Assembly: GCF_018678075.1 (NCBI RefSeq)
Contig: NZ_JAHHIR010000033.1
Span: 1-64,000 of the forward strand
Origin: Epibacterium ulvae
Lineage (GTDB): Bacteria; Pseudomonadota; Alphaproteobacteria; Rhodobacterales; Rhodobacteraceae
Direction of reading: 5' to 3'
DNA length: 64,000 nt
In this document: one piece after another, positions 45,240-54,106 of the stretch
Numbering within the stretch: position 1 is the first letter of the stretch
Layout: the number at the start of each line of letters is the position of its first letter
The notes under the pieces: generated by a model
What the model was told of the DNA's origin: nothing
What the model saw: only the letters and a program-made list of their open reading frames with translations
Databases searched by the model: none
Position numbers and translations under genes: made by a program

Positions 45240-47048
45240 ATGAATTCACGAAGCGATCTGTCCCGGTTTTCGCGCGGATTAGCTGGATGCCTGACGCTTG
45301 TTGCTTTGTTGTTCTCAGCCCCCGCGCAGGCGGTTCCAACGGAATTCAACACAGCCGACGCGGATGACGGGCTGCGGGATCGACTGCAGGCGACGTCCGC
45401 GACTTGGCGCGCGCGTGGATCGGACAGCGGATCCGTTCAGGATATCCTTGCAGCTGCCCTTTCCGATTATCGCAGCCTTGTGCAGGTCTTGTACGATCAA
45501 GGGCATTTTTCGCCGGTGGTCTCGATCAAGCTTGATGGGCGAGAGGCGGCAACGCTGAACCCGTTATCCCTGCCCGCGCAGGTCAACGCGGTCGTTGTAT
45601 CAGTGGACGCAGGCCCCGCTTTTAGGCTCGGCCAAGTCGCGATCGCCCCACTGCCAGATGATCCCGAAACGCCCATCCCCGACGGTTTTCGCACAGGCGC
45701 AGCGGCCAACACCGGGATCTTGCGCGATGCAGCTGCGGCGGGTGTCACCGCTTGGCGCCAGGAAGGTCATGCCAAGGCGCGGGTTGCCGGGCAATCCATC
45801 AGCGCCGACCATCGCAGCCAACGCTTGAACGCGGATATCCGCTTAGCTCCTGGTCAGCGCCTGCGCTTTGGCAACTTGACGGTTAAAGGGCCAAGCGATG
45901 TGCGCGACGCCGCCATCAAACGGATCGCAGGCCTGCCCAGCGGTGAGGTCTACCACCCTGATCTGGTGGCAAAATCCGCCGCACGCCTGCGCCGAACCGG
46001 GACCTTTTCCTCGGTTGTGGTGCGCGAAGCAGAAAACGCCAACCCAGACCAGACGCTTGATTTCACCGCAGAAGTGGTCGACCAGCCCAAACGGCGGTTT
46101 ACCTTTGGCGGCGAGCTGACATCCGATGGCGCAGAGATCAGCACCACTTGGACCCATCGCAACCTGTTTGGCGGGGCTGAGCAGTTCCAGTTTGAAACCC
46201 GCCTGTCGGGGATCGGCGGCAGTTCAGACATCGACGGGCGCATCGGGGTGCGGCTGGAACGCCCGGCAACCTTTGGCCCCGATGACAGTACATTCTACCT
46301 GCTTGAATTGGAGCGCCTGGACGAGGAGCACTACTCAGCGCTGCGTGCCCTTGGCGCGGTGGGCGTGCGGCGGATCTATTCTGATACGCTCGAAGGACAG
46401 GTCGCCGTGGGGGGCTCCACCAACCTGGTGACCGACGCCTTTGGCAAACGTCGCTTTCGCTATGTTCTGGCGAACGTGAAACTGGAACAGGACCTGCGCA
46501 ACAGCAGCGTCAATGCAACAGACGGGCATTTTCTAGCGGCCGAAGCCACGCCGTTTCTGGGCCTGCGCGGCGCAGATTCCGGTGTGCAGTTAAAAGGTGA
46601 CGCGCGGATCTATCACCCGGTCGGCTCCCGCCTTGTGCTGGCAGGACGTGTGCAAGTTGGCTCTGTCGTGGGGCCAAGCCTGTCCAATGTATCCCCAACG
46701 CTTGGATTTTTCTCCGGTGGGGCCGGCAGCGTGCGTGGGCATGAATATCAGGCCTTTGGCGTCGACATCGGCGATGACACCGCGGCTGGGCGCGGGTTCG
46801 TCGCGATCTCAGCAGAACTGCGCGGCCAAATCACCGACGCGCTGTCTGTTGTTGGGTTTTACGACGTGGGCTTTGTCTCAGCAGACAGTTTTCCAACCTC
46901 GGGCTCAAATCAGCATGCCGGAGCTGGCATCGGTTTGCGCTATGATATCGCAGGTATCGGCCCCTTGCGGCTGGACTTGGCCTTCCCGGTCAGCGGCGGC
47001 ACCGAGGACGGGTTGCAATTCTATATTGGCGTGGGGCAAGCGTTTTGA
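45240..47048 (+). CDS. tamA: Translocation and assembly module protein TamA
   Basis: A 602-residue outer-membrane protein of the Omp85/BamA group. The signal peptide (about residues 1-31, ending AQA) is followed by POTRA-like domains (to about 300) and a C-terminal 16-strand-type barrel with GGAGSVRGHEYQAFGVD (a conserved VRGY/F-like lid motif) and the terminal FYIGVGQAF strand. It works with TamB in exporting or inserting outer-membrane proteins. ATG at 45240 follows GGCGGAG. The last codons overlap the tamB start (TTGA). Confidence 0.93.
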   Translation: MNSRSDLSRFSRGLAGCLTLVALLFSAPAQAVPTEFNTADADDGLRDRLQATSATWRARGSDSGSVQDILAAALSDYRSLVQVLYDQGHFSPVVSIKLDGREAATLNPLSLPAQVNAVVVSVDAGPAFRLGQVAIAPLPDDPETPIPDGFRTGAAANTGILRDAAAAGVTAWRQEGHAKARVAGQSISADHRSQRLNADIRLAPGQRLRFGNLTVKGPSDVRDAAIKRIAGLPSGEVYHPDLVAKSAARLRRTGTFSSVVVREAENANPDQTLDFTAEVVDQPKRRFTFGGELTSDGAEISTTWTHRNLFGGAEQFQFETRLSGIGGSSDIDGRIGVRLERPATFGPDDSTFYLLELERLDEEHYSALRALGAVGVRRIYSDTLEGQVAVGGSTNLVTDAFGKRRFRYVLANVKLEQDLRNSSVNATDGHFLAAEATPFLGLRGADSGVQLKGDARIYHPVGSRLVLAGRVQVGSVVGPSLSNVSPTLGFFSGGAGSVRGHEYQAFGVDIGDDTAAGRGFVAISAELRGQITDALSVVGFYDVGFVSADSFPTSGSNQHAGAGIGLRYDIAGIGPLRLDLAFPVSGGTEDGLQFYIGVGQAF

Positions 47049-50000
47049 GAATCAAGCCATTTCATATCGCGGCGCTCACGCTGGCGAGTTTCACCCCGCT
47101 TGCGGCACAGGAAAAAGTCTCGACCGAGGACAGCGGCGGCTTTGTTGTCGACTTTCTTGAAGACAGCCTGTCTGGCGACAATCGTTCAGTCAATGTTGTG
47201 GGGTTGAGCGGGACGTTTTCCTCGCGGGCTGAGATTGAGCGCCTGACCATCTCTGACGACCAAGGGATCTGGCTGGAGCTTGAGGGCGCTGAACTGGACT
47301 GGAACCGCACCGCCTTGCTGCGCGGAAACCTGTCGATCAACCAGCTGTCGGCCAAACGGATCGCGGTGCTGCGCGCGCCGCAACCGGGTGCGACGGATCC
47401 CAACATCCCCGCACCGGAAGCAACCCCGTTAAAGGTCCCGGAGCTGCCCATTGCCATCACGCTCGGCAGTCTCAAGGCGGATCGGATCGAGTTGGGCGCG
47501 CCTCTGGTCGGGCAGGACAGTATCTGGTCTTTGACGGGGGGCTTGTCCCTTGTGGATGGCGCATTAGACACGGCGCTGGATCTGGCACGTCTGGATCGTG
47601 ACGGCGATGCACTGCGGTTGCGGGTTGATATCGGCGCAGGATCTGACAGCGCCAGTATCGAGTTGGTCGCAAGCGAAGCGCCGGGCGGTATAATTGGCGC
47701 TCTCCTGCCGCTGCAGGATGCGCCTCGGCTAGATCTGACGCTCAACGGATCGGGGCCACTGACCGACTTTCATGCAGATCTGGACTTTACCGCCCAAGAT
47801 CTGGCGCAGGTCGCCGGTGAGGTTGTGATTGCTGCGGATGCGGTTGATAGCGATAGTGACTCTGAAACCCCGAAGAGCCTGGGATTTTCCGCCGATCTCA
47901 ATGGTGATATCGACGCGCTGATCCCTGCCACCTATCGCCCGTTCTTTGGCCCCGGCCTGCGACTACGAGTCAAAGGGGAGCAGTTTGAAAACACCGATGG
48001 CGTCCAAGGGATCGCGCTGCACTCCCTCGCGATTTCCAGCCGTGCGCTGCGACTGAGCGGTGCAGCAATGGTCAAGGGCGGCCAGCTCGAGACCGCCAAT
48101 CTACGCGCCAACGTCACCCCAACCGACGGGCAAAGCCGCGTGATTCTGCCCGTGGCGGGTGGTGAGACATCGGTGTCCGCACTGTCACTGACAGCCCAAA
48201 AATCGACCGGCCCCTACTGGCGCCTGCGTGCGGATATGCAGGATCTGGTGACGACATCGGCCCAGGTTGAAACCGCAACCCTGACCCTGGATGGGCAGTT
48301 GCAACAGGCTCCGTTCCTGCTTGAGGCGCAGACACGTGCCGCGCTGGCGGGACTGCAATTGGATGACCCGAACTTGACCGCCGCCATTGGCGAGGCGCTG
48401 CAGCTTGAAACCACATTGATCGCAGATGGTGAAAGACTGGACGCCTCCAATCTGCGCCTGCGTTCAGACGGCTATGCAGTGGCCGGAAAAATCGCGATTG
48501 CGAGCTGGGATGACGGTTTGGAAATCTCGCCAGATATCGAGGCTGAGATTGCAGATCTGGCGCGCCTGGCACCCCTTGCCGGTATCGATCTGAAAGGGTC
48601 TGCCGCGGCCAAGGTTTCTGGGACATACACCCCGCTCAGCGGTGCGTTTCACGCGAATCTTTCGGCGCAGGCCGATGACCTGGTCACGGGCGTCGCGCAG
48701 TTGGATCCGATGATCGCAGGCACCAGCACGCTGAACCTGATCGCAAGCCGGGATGAAACAGGTGTGACAATTGACACCTTCACCCTTGCGGCACCCGGTC
48801 TGAACGGCACCGCGTCGGGAGAGTTGACAAGCCAAGACGGCACCCTCGACATCGCAGCCGAAATTGCCGACCTCGCCCCATTGGTGCCCCAGGCGCCGGG
48901 GCCGTTGAATGTCACGGGGACGATTGGGCGGGACGGGCAAGCATTCGACGCACAGCTTGCGTTGAAAGGCCCCAATAGCTCGGATCTGACCCTCAACGGG
49001 ACGGCGGATCTGGAGGGCAACGCCGATCTGTCTCTCACCGCGCGATTTGCGCGGTTGGAGCGGTTTGTGCCGCAACTGACCGGAACCGCCACCGCCTCGG
49101 GCACGGCCCAACGTCGTGGCGGGATATGGCAGGTCAACCTGGATGCCGATGGCCCGGCAGGCACCACTGCCGCGATTGCCGGCAGTTGGGACGAAGCACG
49201 CGCGGCGGCGGATCTGACGGCCAAGGGGAACCTGCGGCTGGACGTTGCCAATCTGTTTATTGCGCCCAACCTGCTGAGCGGCGCGGCCAGCTTTGACCTA
49301 GCCCTGCGGGGTACACCGGGGCTAGAGGCGTTGTCAGGAACCATCCGCACCCAAGGCAGCCGCTTGGTTCTGCCAGACATTCCCCAACAGATCGAAGACA
49401 TAACCGGACAGGTGCAAATCGCCAATGCCCACGCGCGGTTGGACATCTCGGCGCGTCCGCGTGATGGCGGGCAGATCCGTATTGCGGGGCCCGTTGGGAT
49501 GACGGCGCCATATGTTGGCGATCTCGGGATATCCCTCGGCAATGTGGTGCTCACCGACAATCTGATCTACAAGACCGAGCTTGGTGGCAATCTGCGACTC
49601 AGCGGTCCATTGGTTCAAGGTGGCGCGCTGACCGGTCAGATTGATGTGGCGGAAACCAATATCAATATCGCCAGTGCAGGCGGCGCAATCGATGCCGCCC
49701 CTATTCCAGACATCCGCCATATTGGTGAACCCGCTGCGGTTTACAAAACCCGCGCCCGCGCAGGTCTGATCGACAGCCAAAGCGGCGGCAGCACCAGCGA
49801 TCTTGCGCTGGATATACAAGTGAACGCCCCCAATCGCATCTTTGCTCGCGGGCGCGGATTGCGATCTGAACTCGGCGGCAGTTTACGGGTGCGTGGCACA
49901 GCCAGCGCGCCGGAACCTGCCGGTCAAATCAATCTGATACGCGGCAGTTTTGACATTTTAGGGCGGCGGCTTGAACTGGACAGCGGGCAGATCGCGCTTG

Positions 50001-50491
50001 TTGGCAACCTGACGCCTTACCTGGATTTTTCGGCCTCCAGCAATACGTCCGAGGGCACCGCAACGTTGAGCATTACCGGCCCCGTAAACGCGCCCCAAAT
50101 CGAAGTGAGCGCCGACCCCAATCGCCCCAGCGAGGAAGCCTTAGCGCTTTTGTTGTTCGGCGACAATGTACAGGACCTCTCACCCCTGGCGCTGGCACGT
50201 CTGGCGGCGTCTGCGGCCAAGTTGAGCGGGCGTGGATTGGGTGCGGAGGAAAAACTGGCGAATGAAACGGGTGTCGATGATGTTGACGTGGGCTTTGACA
50301 ACCTTGGCACCGGTGAATTGGGGCTTGGCGGATACGCGGCTGAGAGCGTCTACACGGATTTCAATATCAATACCCGTGGCGAAAGCGAGCTGTCGCTCAA
50401 CCTCGATCTCAACCCGAACCTGTCGGTTACCGGCACCGTCGACAGCACCGGTGAGACCGGTGTTGGTCTGTTTTTCAAGCGGGATTACTAG
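47045..50491 (+). CDS. tamB: Translocation and assembly module protein TamB
   Basis: A 1148-residue periplasm-spanning protein. A short N-terminal hydrophobic anchor/signal (HIAALTLASFTPLAAQ) is followed by a very long beta-rich region of repeated short strands, as in the lipid-conducting beta-taco of TamB/YhdP-like proteins. The C-terminal DUF490 domain is clear: IFARGRGLRSELGGSLRVRGTASAPEPAGQINLIRGSF and EEALALLLFGDN. It partners with TamA. The start is TTG at 47045, overlapping the tamA stop by four bases; no better start is seen nearby. Confidence 0.92.
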   Translation: MRIKPFHIAALTLASFTPLAAQEKVSTEDSGGFVVDFLEDSLSGDNRSVNVVGLSGTFSSRAEIERLTISDDQGIWLELEGAELDWNRTALLRGNLSINQLSAKRIAVLRAPQPGATDPNIPAPEATPLKVPELPIAITLGSLKADRIELGAPLVGQDSIWSLTGGLSLVDGALDTALDLARLDRDGDALRLRVDIGAGSDSASIELVASEAPGGIIGALLPLQDAPRLDLTLNGSGPLTDFHADLDFTAQDLAQVAGEVVIAADAVDSDSDSETPKSLGFSADLNGDIDALIPATYRPFFGPGLRLRVKGEQFENTDGVQGIALHSLAISSRALRLSGAAMVKGGQLETANLRANVTPTDGQSRVILPVAGGETSVSALSLTAQKSTGPYWRLRADMQDLVTTSAQVETATLTLDGQLQQAPFLLEAQTRAALAGLQLDDPNLTAAIGEALQLETTLIADGERLDASNLRLRSDGYAVAGKIAIASWDDGLEISPDIEAEIADLARLAPLAGIDLKGSAAAKVSGTYTPLSGAFHANLSAQADDLVTGVAQLDPMIAGTSTLNLIASRDETGVTIDTFTLAAPGLNGTASGELTSQDGTLDIAAEIADLAPLVPQAPGPLNVTGTIGRDGQAFDAQLALKGPNSSDLTLNGTADLEGNADLSLTARFARLERFVPQLTGTATASGTAQRRGGIWQVNLDADGPAGTTAAIAGSWDEARAAADLTAKGNLRLDVANLFIAPNLLSGAASFDLALRGTPGLEALSGTIRTQGSRLVLPDIPQQIEDITGQVQIANAHARLDISARPRDGGQIRIAGPVGMTAPYVGDLGISLGNVVLTDNLIYKTELGGNLRLSGPLVQGGALTGQIDVAETNINIASAGGAIDAAPIPDIRHIGEPAAVYKTRARAGLIDSQSGGSTSDLALDIQVNAPNRIFARGRGLRSELGGSLRVRGTASAPEPAGQINLIRGSFDILGRRLELDSGQIALVGNLTPYLDFSASSNTSEGTATLSITGPVNAPQIEVSADPNRPSEEALALLLFGDNVQDLSPLALARLAASAAKLSGRGLGAEEKLANETGVDDVDVGFDNLGTGELGLGGYAAESVYTDFNINTRGESELSLNLDLNPNLSVTGTVDSTGETGVGLFFKRDY

Positions 50492-50500
50492 GGGCGTTTT

Positions 50501-51457
50501 ATGACGCAAACGAGCGCAACCAGAATCGACGCGGTGATCATCGGACGCAATGAGGGCGCGCGGTTGATCACCTGTCTCGCGTCGTTGCAGGGCATGGTCG
50601 CGCGGATGATCTATGTGGACAGCGACTCCAGCGATGGATCGGTGGAGGCGGCGCGTGCCTTGGGGGCAGATGTGGTCACATTGGACATGAGCCAGCCTTT
50701 TACCGCTGCCCGTGCGCGCAATGCGGGGCTCGCGCGTCTGGACGGGGACGGGTTTGTGCAATTTGTGGACGGCGACTGCGAGGTTGTTGCCGACTGGATC
50801 ACAAAGGCGCGCCAGTTTTTGATGGACCGACCTGACGTGGCAATGGTCTGCGGCCGTCGCCGTGAACGCCACCCGGATGCGTCGATCTATAACCGTCTGT
50901 GCGACGGGGAATGGGACACGCCGGTAGGAGAGGCCAAGGCATGCGGTGGCGATGCCCTTATGCGGATCTCAGCCTTAAAAGCGGTCGGCGGATATCGCGA
51001 TGACCTGATTGCTGGCGAAGAGCCCGAGATGTGCGTTCGTCTGCGTGCAAAGGGTTGGCGCATCTGGCGTCTTGAGGCGGAAATGACCCTGCATGACGCG
51101 CAGATGATGCGGTTTGGCCAATGGTGGAACCGCAGCCGCCGCGCCGGGCATGCCTTTGCCGAAGGGGCCGCCCTGCACGGTCATGCGCCAGAATTTCACT
51201 GGGTCAAGGAAACGCGCCGCGCCCTGATTTGGGGGGCGGTACTGCCCGGCGCGATTATTGTCGCCACAGCAGTATACCCACCCATGGTTGCCTTGTTGGC
51301 AATCTATCCGCTGCAAATCCTGCGCCTTAGTCGCAAAATGAAACGTCCCGAGGCCATTTTCAGCGTGATCGGGAAGTTTGCAGAAGCTTTAGGCGCGCTG
51401 GAATTTTACAAAAACCGCCTGCGCGGTCAGCGCCGCGGCATTTTGGAATACAAATGA
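50501..51457 (+). CDS. GT2 family glycosyltransferase
   Basis: A 318-residue GT-A-fold glycosyltransferase. It has the N-terminal nucleotide-sugar site VIIGRNEGARLITCLASL, a YVDSDSSDGSVEAARALGADV motif, FVQFVDGDCEVVADW with the DxD-like DGDC, and AGEEPEMCVRLRAKGWRIWRLEAEMTLHD. One or two C-terminal hydrophobic segments suggest membrane contact. The acceptor is unknown. ATG at 50501 is 9 bases after tamB. Its end overlaps the convergent WecB/TagA/CpsF gene by 31 bases. Confidence 0.9.
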   Translation: MTQTSATRIDAVIIGRNEGARLITCLASLQGMVARMIYVDSDSSDGSVEAARALGADVVTLDMSQPFTAARARNAGLARLDGDGFVQFVDGDCEVVADWITKARQFLMDRPDVAMVCGRRRERHPDASIYNRLCDGEWDTPVGEAKACGGDALMRISALKAVGGYRDDLIAGEEPEMCVRLRAKGWRIWRLEAEMTLHDAQMMRFGQWWNRSRRAGHAFAEGAALHGHAPEFHWVKETRRALIWGAVLPGAIIVATAVYPPMVALLAIYPLQILRLSRKMKRPEAIFSVIGKFAEALGALEFYKNRLRGQRRGILEYK

Positions 51458-52209
51458 GCCGGCTGCAGGCGCAAGCGCAAAGCATCCAACACTTGGCGCG
51501 GTAAAATAGAAAAGCACTTCATGTATCGTGGCCCCAACCGCAACGGGTCGCTCAGCGCGCGCCACAGCCATTCCAGAGCCAGATCACGCACCCATTTTGG
51601 CGCGCGGCGTTGATGCCCCCCAAGAAAATCCAAACCCGCACCGACCGAGGCAAAGCCAACATTCGGAGCCAGCTCCCGCCCGCGTTGGGCAATACGCTCC
51701 TGTTTCGGTGCACCAAGCGCCAGAAAGCACAGGCCGATGCTTTTTTCCTGAAGGGTTTCGAGGATCCACTCGGCCTCTTCCCCTTCGGGATCCAGAATAC
51801 CCGGCGCATAGGTCCAGGCAACATCCAAACCCGGTATCTTGTTCTGTAGATTTTCGGCCGCATCATCCAAGGCCTCGCGGGTGCTGCCAACCAACGCCAC
51901 CGGCGCCTTGGCCTCAGCCGCCCAGTGGCACAATGGATCAACCATATCCGAGCCCGGAATCAGGGACACCGGGCGCCCTGCAAGCTGGGACAACCATACA
52001 ATCGGGCGCCCATCCGCCACGACAATATCATGCGCCTGATATGATTTCAGGTACTTGACGCATCGCGAAAGCTTGACCAAGTGGTCCATATTGATTGTCG
52101 CCAGCGCAAACCCCGTGCGTGCAACAAGACGCCGTGTGACCTCCTGTCGCAAACCGTCCTGCGTCGGTACATTAACTCTGATAAACTGTTCACCAAACCG
52201 AAACTTCAA
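51427..52209 (-). CDS. WecB/TagA/CpsF family glycosyltransferase
   Basis: A 260-residue GT26-type glycosyltransferase that in this family transfers a sugar from UDP-ManNAcA or a related donor to a lipid-linked acceptor. The motifs HDIVVADGRPIVWLSQLAG, LIPGSDMVDPLC, FLALGAPKQERIAQRG and VGAGLDFLGGHQRRAPKWV, with a LEWLWRAL tail, are characteristic. No ATG exists near the expected start; TTG at 52209, followed by KFRFGEQF and preceded by GGGGGA, is chosen over TTG at 52251. It is convergent with, and overlaps, the GT2 gene. Confidence 0.87.
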   Translation of the reverse strand: MKFRFGEQFIRVNVPTQDGLRQEVTRRLVARTGFALATINMDHLVKLSRCVKYLKSYQAHDIVVADGRPIVWLSQLAGRPVSLIPGSDMVDPLCHWAAEAKAPVALVGSTREALDDAAENLQNKIPGLDVAWTYAPGILDPEGEEAEWILETLQEKSIGLCFLALGAPKQERIAQRGRELAPNVGFASVGAGLDFLGGHQRRAPKWVRDLALEWLWRALSDPLRLGPRYMKCFSILPRQVLDALRLRLQPAHLYSKMPRR

Positions 52210-52391
52210 ACCCCATCCCCCGTAGTGTTCGCAACGAATGTCACGTTGCAAACCTCAAGACGCCTCATTGAGGCCATAACACTGAAGCAAAAAGCAAGAG
52301 GCTTTCCAACTCTGCAAATGATTAGGTCAGTTTTGCAAATTGGGTTAGTCGGTCATAGACCAATGGGTATTTGCACAGGAAAAGGGCTCGA

Positions 52392-53855
52392 ATGCCGAAT
52401 TCGATAGCCTCAGTAATGTTATTAGCTTGGCCTGTGGTCAGTATTATCCTGTTTCAGAGGCTGCCACTGGAACGAGCGGTTCTGTGGTGCTTGGTTGCAG
52501 GATACTTAATTTTGCCACCTGTTGCAGAATTTGACCTTCCATTGGTTCCAGATCTGAACAAATCGACCATGCCGTCCCTTGTTGTCTTTGTTCTTTGTGC
52601 TTTTGTCCTCAAAAAACGAATCTCTTTTTGGCCCAAGCCACTGATTGCCCGCGCATTAGTTGTGCTCTTTGTTTTGGGGGTTATCCCGACGGTTTTGACC
52701 AATCGCGACACGTTAATTTTTCAGTCCGTGCAAAATGCGGCCCCAACTGTGTTCTTCAACGGCGCGGTTCCTGGACTGCGTTTGATCGACCTAGCGTCCG
52801 TGATTGCAAACCAATTGATCGTCTTGATCCCGTTTTTTGTAGGTCGGCGGTTCTTTTCGTCCCCTGAAGGCCAAAGAGAGATCGCAATCGCATTGGTCAT
52901 TGCGGTTCTGTTTTATTCCATCCCCGGATTGATCGAAATACGCCTAAGCCCGCAGGTGAACATTTGGGTCTATGGCTTCTTTCAGCATGATTTCACCCAA
53001 ACCATCCGCCAGGGCGGTTACCGCCCCTTGGTGTTTTTGGAACACCCGCTCTGGTACTCTCTGTTTGTGACATACGCGCTCTTAAGTGCTGCGATCCTGT
53101 TCAAATTTTCCAAAGACAAGACACGCCTACGCTACGGTATAGCGCTGTTCTATCTGTTTATCTTTTTGTTCCTTTGCAAAAGCCTCGCCACACAACTTTA
53201 TGCCATATGTTTTATACCTTTGCTCCTGTGGTTCCCGCTCAGGACGCAGCTTAAAATCTGTGTCATCCTAGGAGTTGTGGCCATCGTGTACCCTATGTTG
53301 CGAAATTTCGAAGTCATTCCGCTTGATGCGATTATGGCGCAGGCGCAGGCGTTCAGCCCCGAACGCGCGCAATCGCTTGGGTATCGCTTTGACAACGAAG
53401 AAATGATGCTGGGCCGCGCCGCAGAAAAACCGCTGTTTGGCTGGGGCGGATGGGGGCGCAATCTTGTGCGCGACATTGAGACCGCAGAAATCATCTCAAT
53501 TCCCGACGGTCGCTGGATTATCGTCTTTGGCACCTTTGGCTGGTTTGGCTATATCGCCGAAATGGGCCTCTTGACCCTGCCTCTCTTCTATTTTTGGGTG
53601 CAAATGCGGCAGCAAAACCCAAAAGAAGTATCGCCCTATATTGGCGTCCTGATTATTGTTTTGACGGTGACCCTGGTTGATATGCTCCTGAACGCCACAC
53701 TTATTCCGTTCACATGGCTCTGTGCAGGCGCGATCCTTGGCTATGGGGAACGGCTGAAAAACCCGGAAATGTATTCGGAACCAAAACGGCTCTTTGAGGG
53801 TCGGCTTGTTATGAGCCCAAAAGAAGGCGCCAAAGAGAAGCGGACTATTATGTGA
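52392..53855 (+). CDS. O-antigen-ligase/polymerase-like membrane protein
   Basis: A 487-residue integral membrane protein with about 10-12 hydrophobic segments. A periplasmic loop containing WGGWGRNLVRDIETAEIISIPDGRWIIVFGTFGWFGYIAEMGLL and RPLVFLEHPLWYSLFVTYALL fits the Wzy/WaaL O-antigen ligase-like group. It probably polymerises or ligates a lipid-linked glycan at the periplasmic face. ATG at 52392 follows a purine-rich AGGA region. It is divergent from the WecB/TagA/CpsF gene and precedes the polyketide synthase by 250 bases. Base composition is somewhat lower in GC than its neighbours, common for such genes. Confidence 0.85.
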   Translation: MPNSIASVMLLAWPVVSIILFQRLPLERAVLWCLVAGYLILPPVAEFDLPLVPDLNKSTMPSLVVFVLCAFVLKKRISFWPKPLIARALVVLFVLGVIPTVLTNRDTLIFQSVQNAAPTVFFNGAVPGLRLIDLASVIANQLIVLIPFFVGRRFFSSPEGQREIAIALVIAVLFYSIPGLIEIRLSPQVNIWVYGFFQHDFTQTIRQGGYRPLVFLEHPLWYSLFVTYALLSAAILFKFSKDKTRLRYGIALFYLFIFLFLCKSLATQLYAICFIPLLLWFPLRTQLKICVILGVVAIVYPMLRNFEVIPLDAIMAQAQAFSPERAQSLGYRFDNEEMMLGRAAEKPLFGWGGWGRNLVRDIETAEIISIPDGRWIIVFGTFGWFGYIAEMGLLTLPLFYFWVQMRQQNPKEVSPYIGVLIIVLTVTLVDMLLNATLIPFTWLCAGAILGYGERLKNPEMYSEPKRLFEGRLVMSPKEGAKEKRTIM

Positions 53856-54106
53856 TGCGTTTTTTTTCCAAACGTTTGCCGCCAAGCTCACAAATCCTCC
53901 TCATGAAGGTCTAATATGTTGCATACTGCCCGTATTCAAAGCGCCGAAATGTTTGAGCATCAGGGGATGTTGATCATCAGACGTATCTTAAGGTCCGTCG
54001 CTTACGGCAGAATGGCTGCGCAGAGGCCAACGACTGAAACAAGGTGTCCTTCCTTGGTAAAATCGAATGTTGACCCGTTGACTGTTTGTTTTGGGACTAA
54101 CGCGTA
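53856..54106 (+). other. Leader region of the polyketide synthase gene, with a possible 63-codon open frame
   Basis: This 251-base region precedes the polyketide synthase. An open frame of 63 codons starts at an ATG at 53916 and stops at 54107 so that its TAA overlaps the polyketide synthase ATG (TAATG), as in coupled genes. Its protein has no recognisable domain and no strong ribosome site, so it is not called as a gene. No clear promoter pair was found. Confidence 0.3.
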
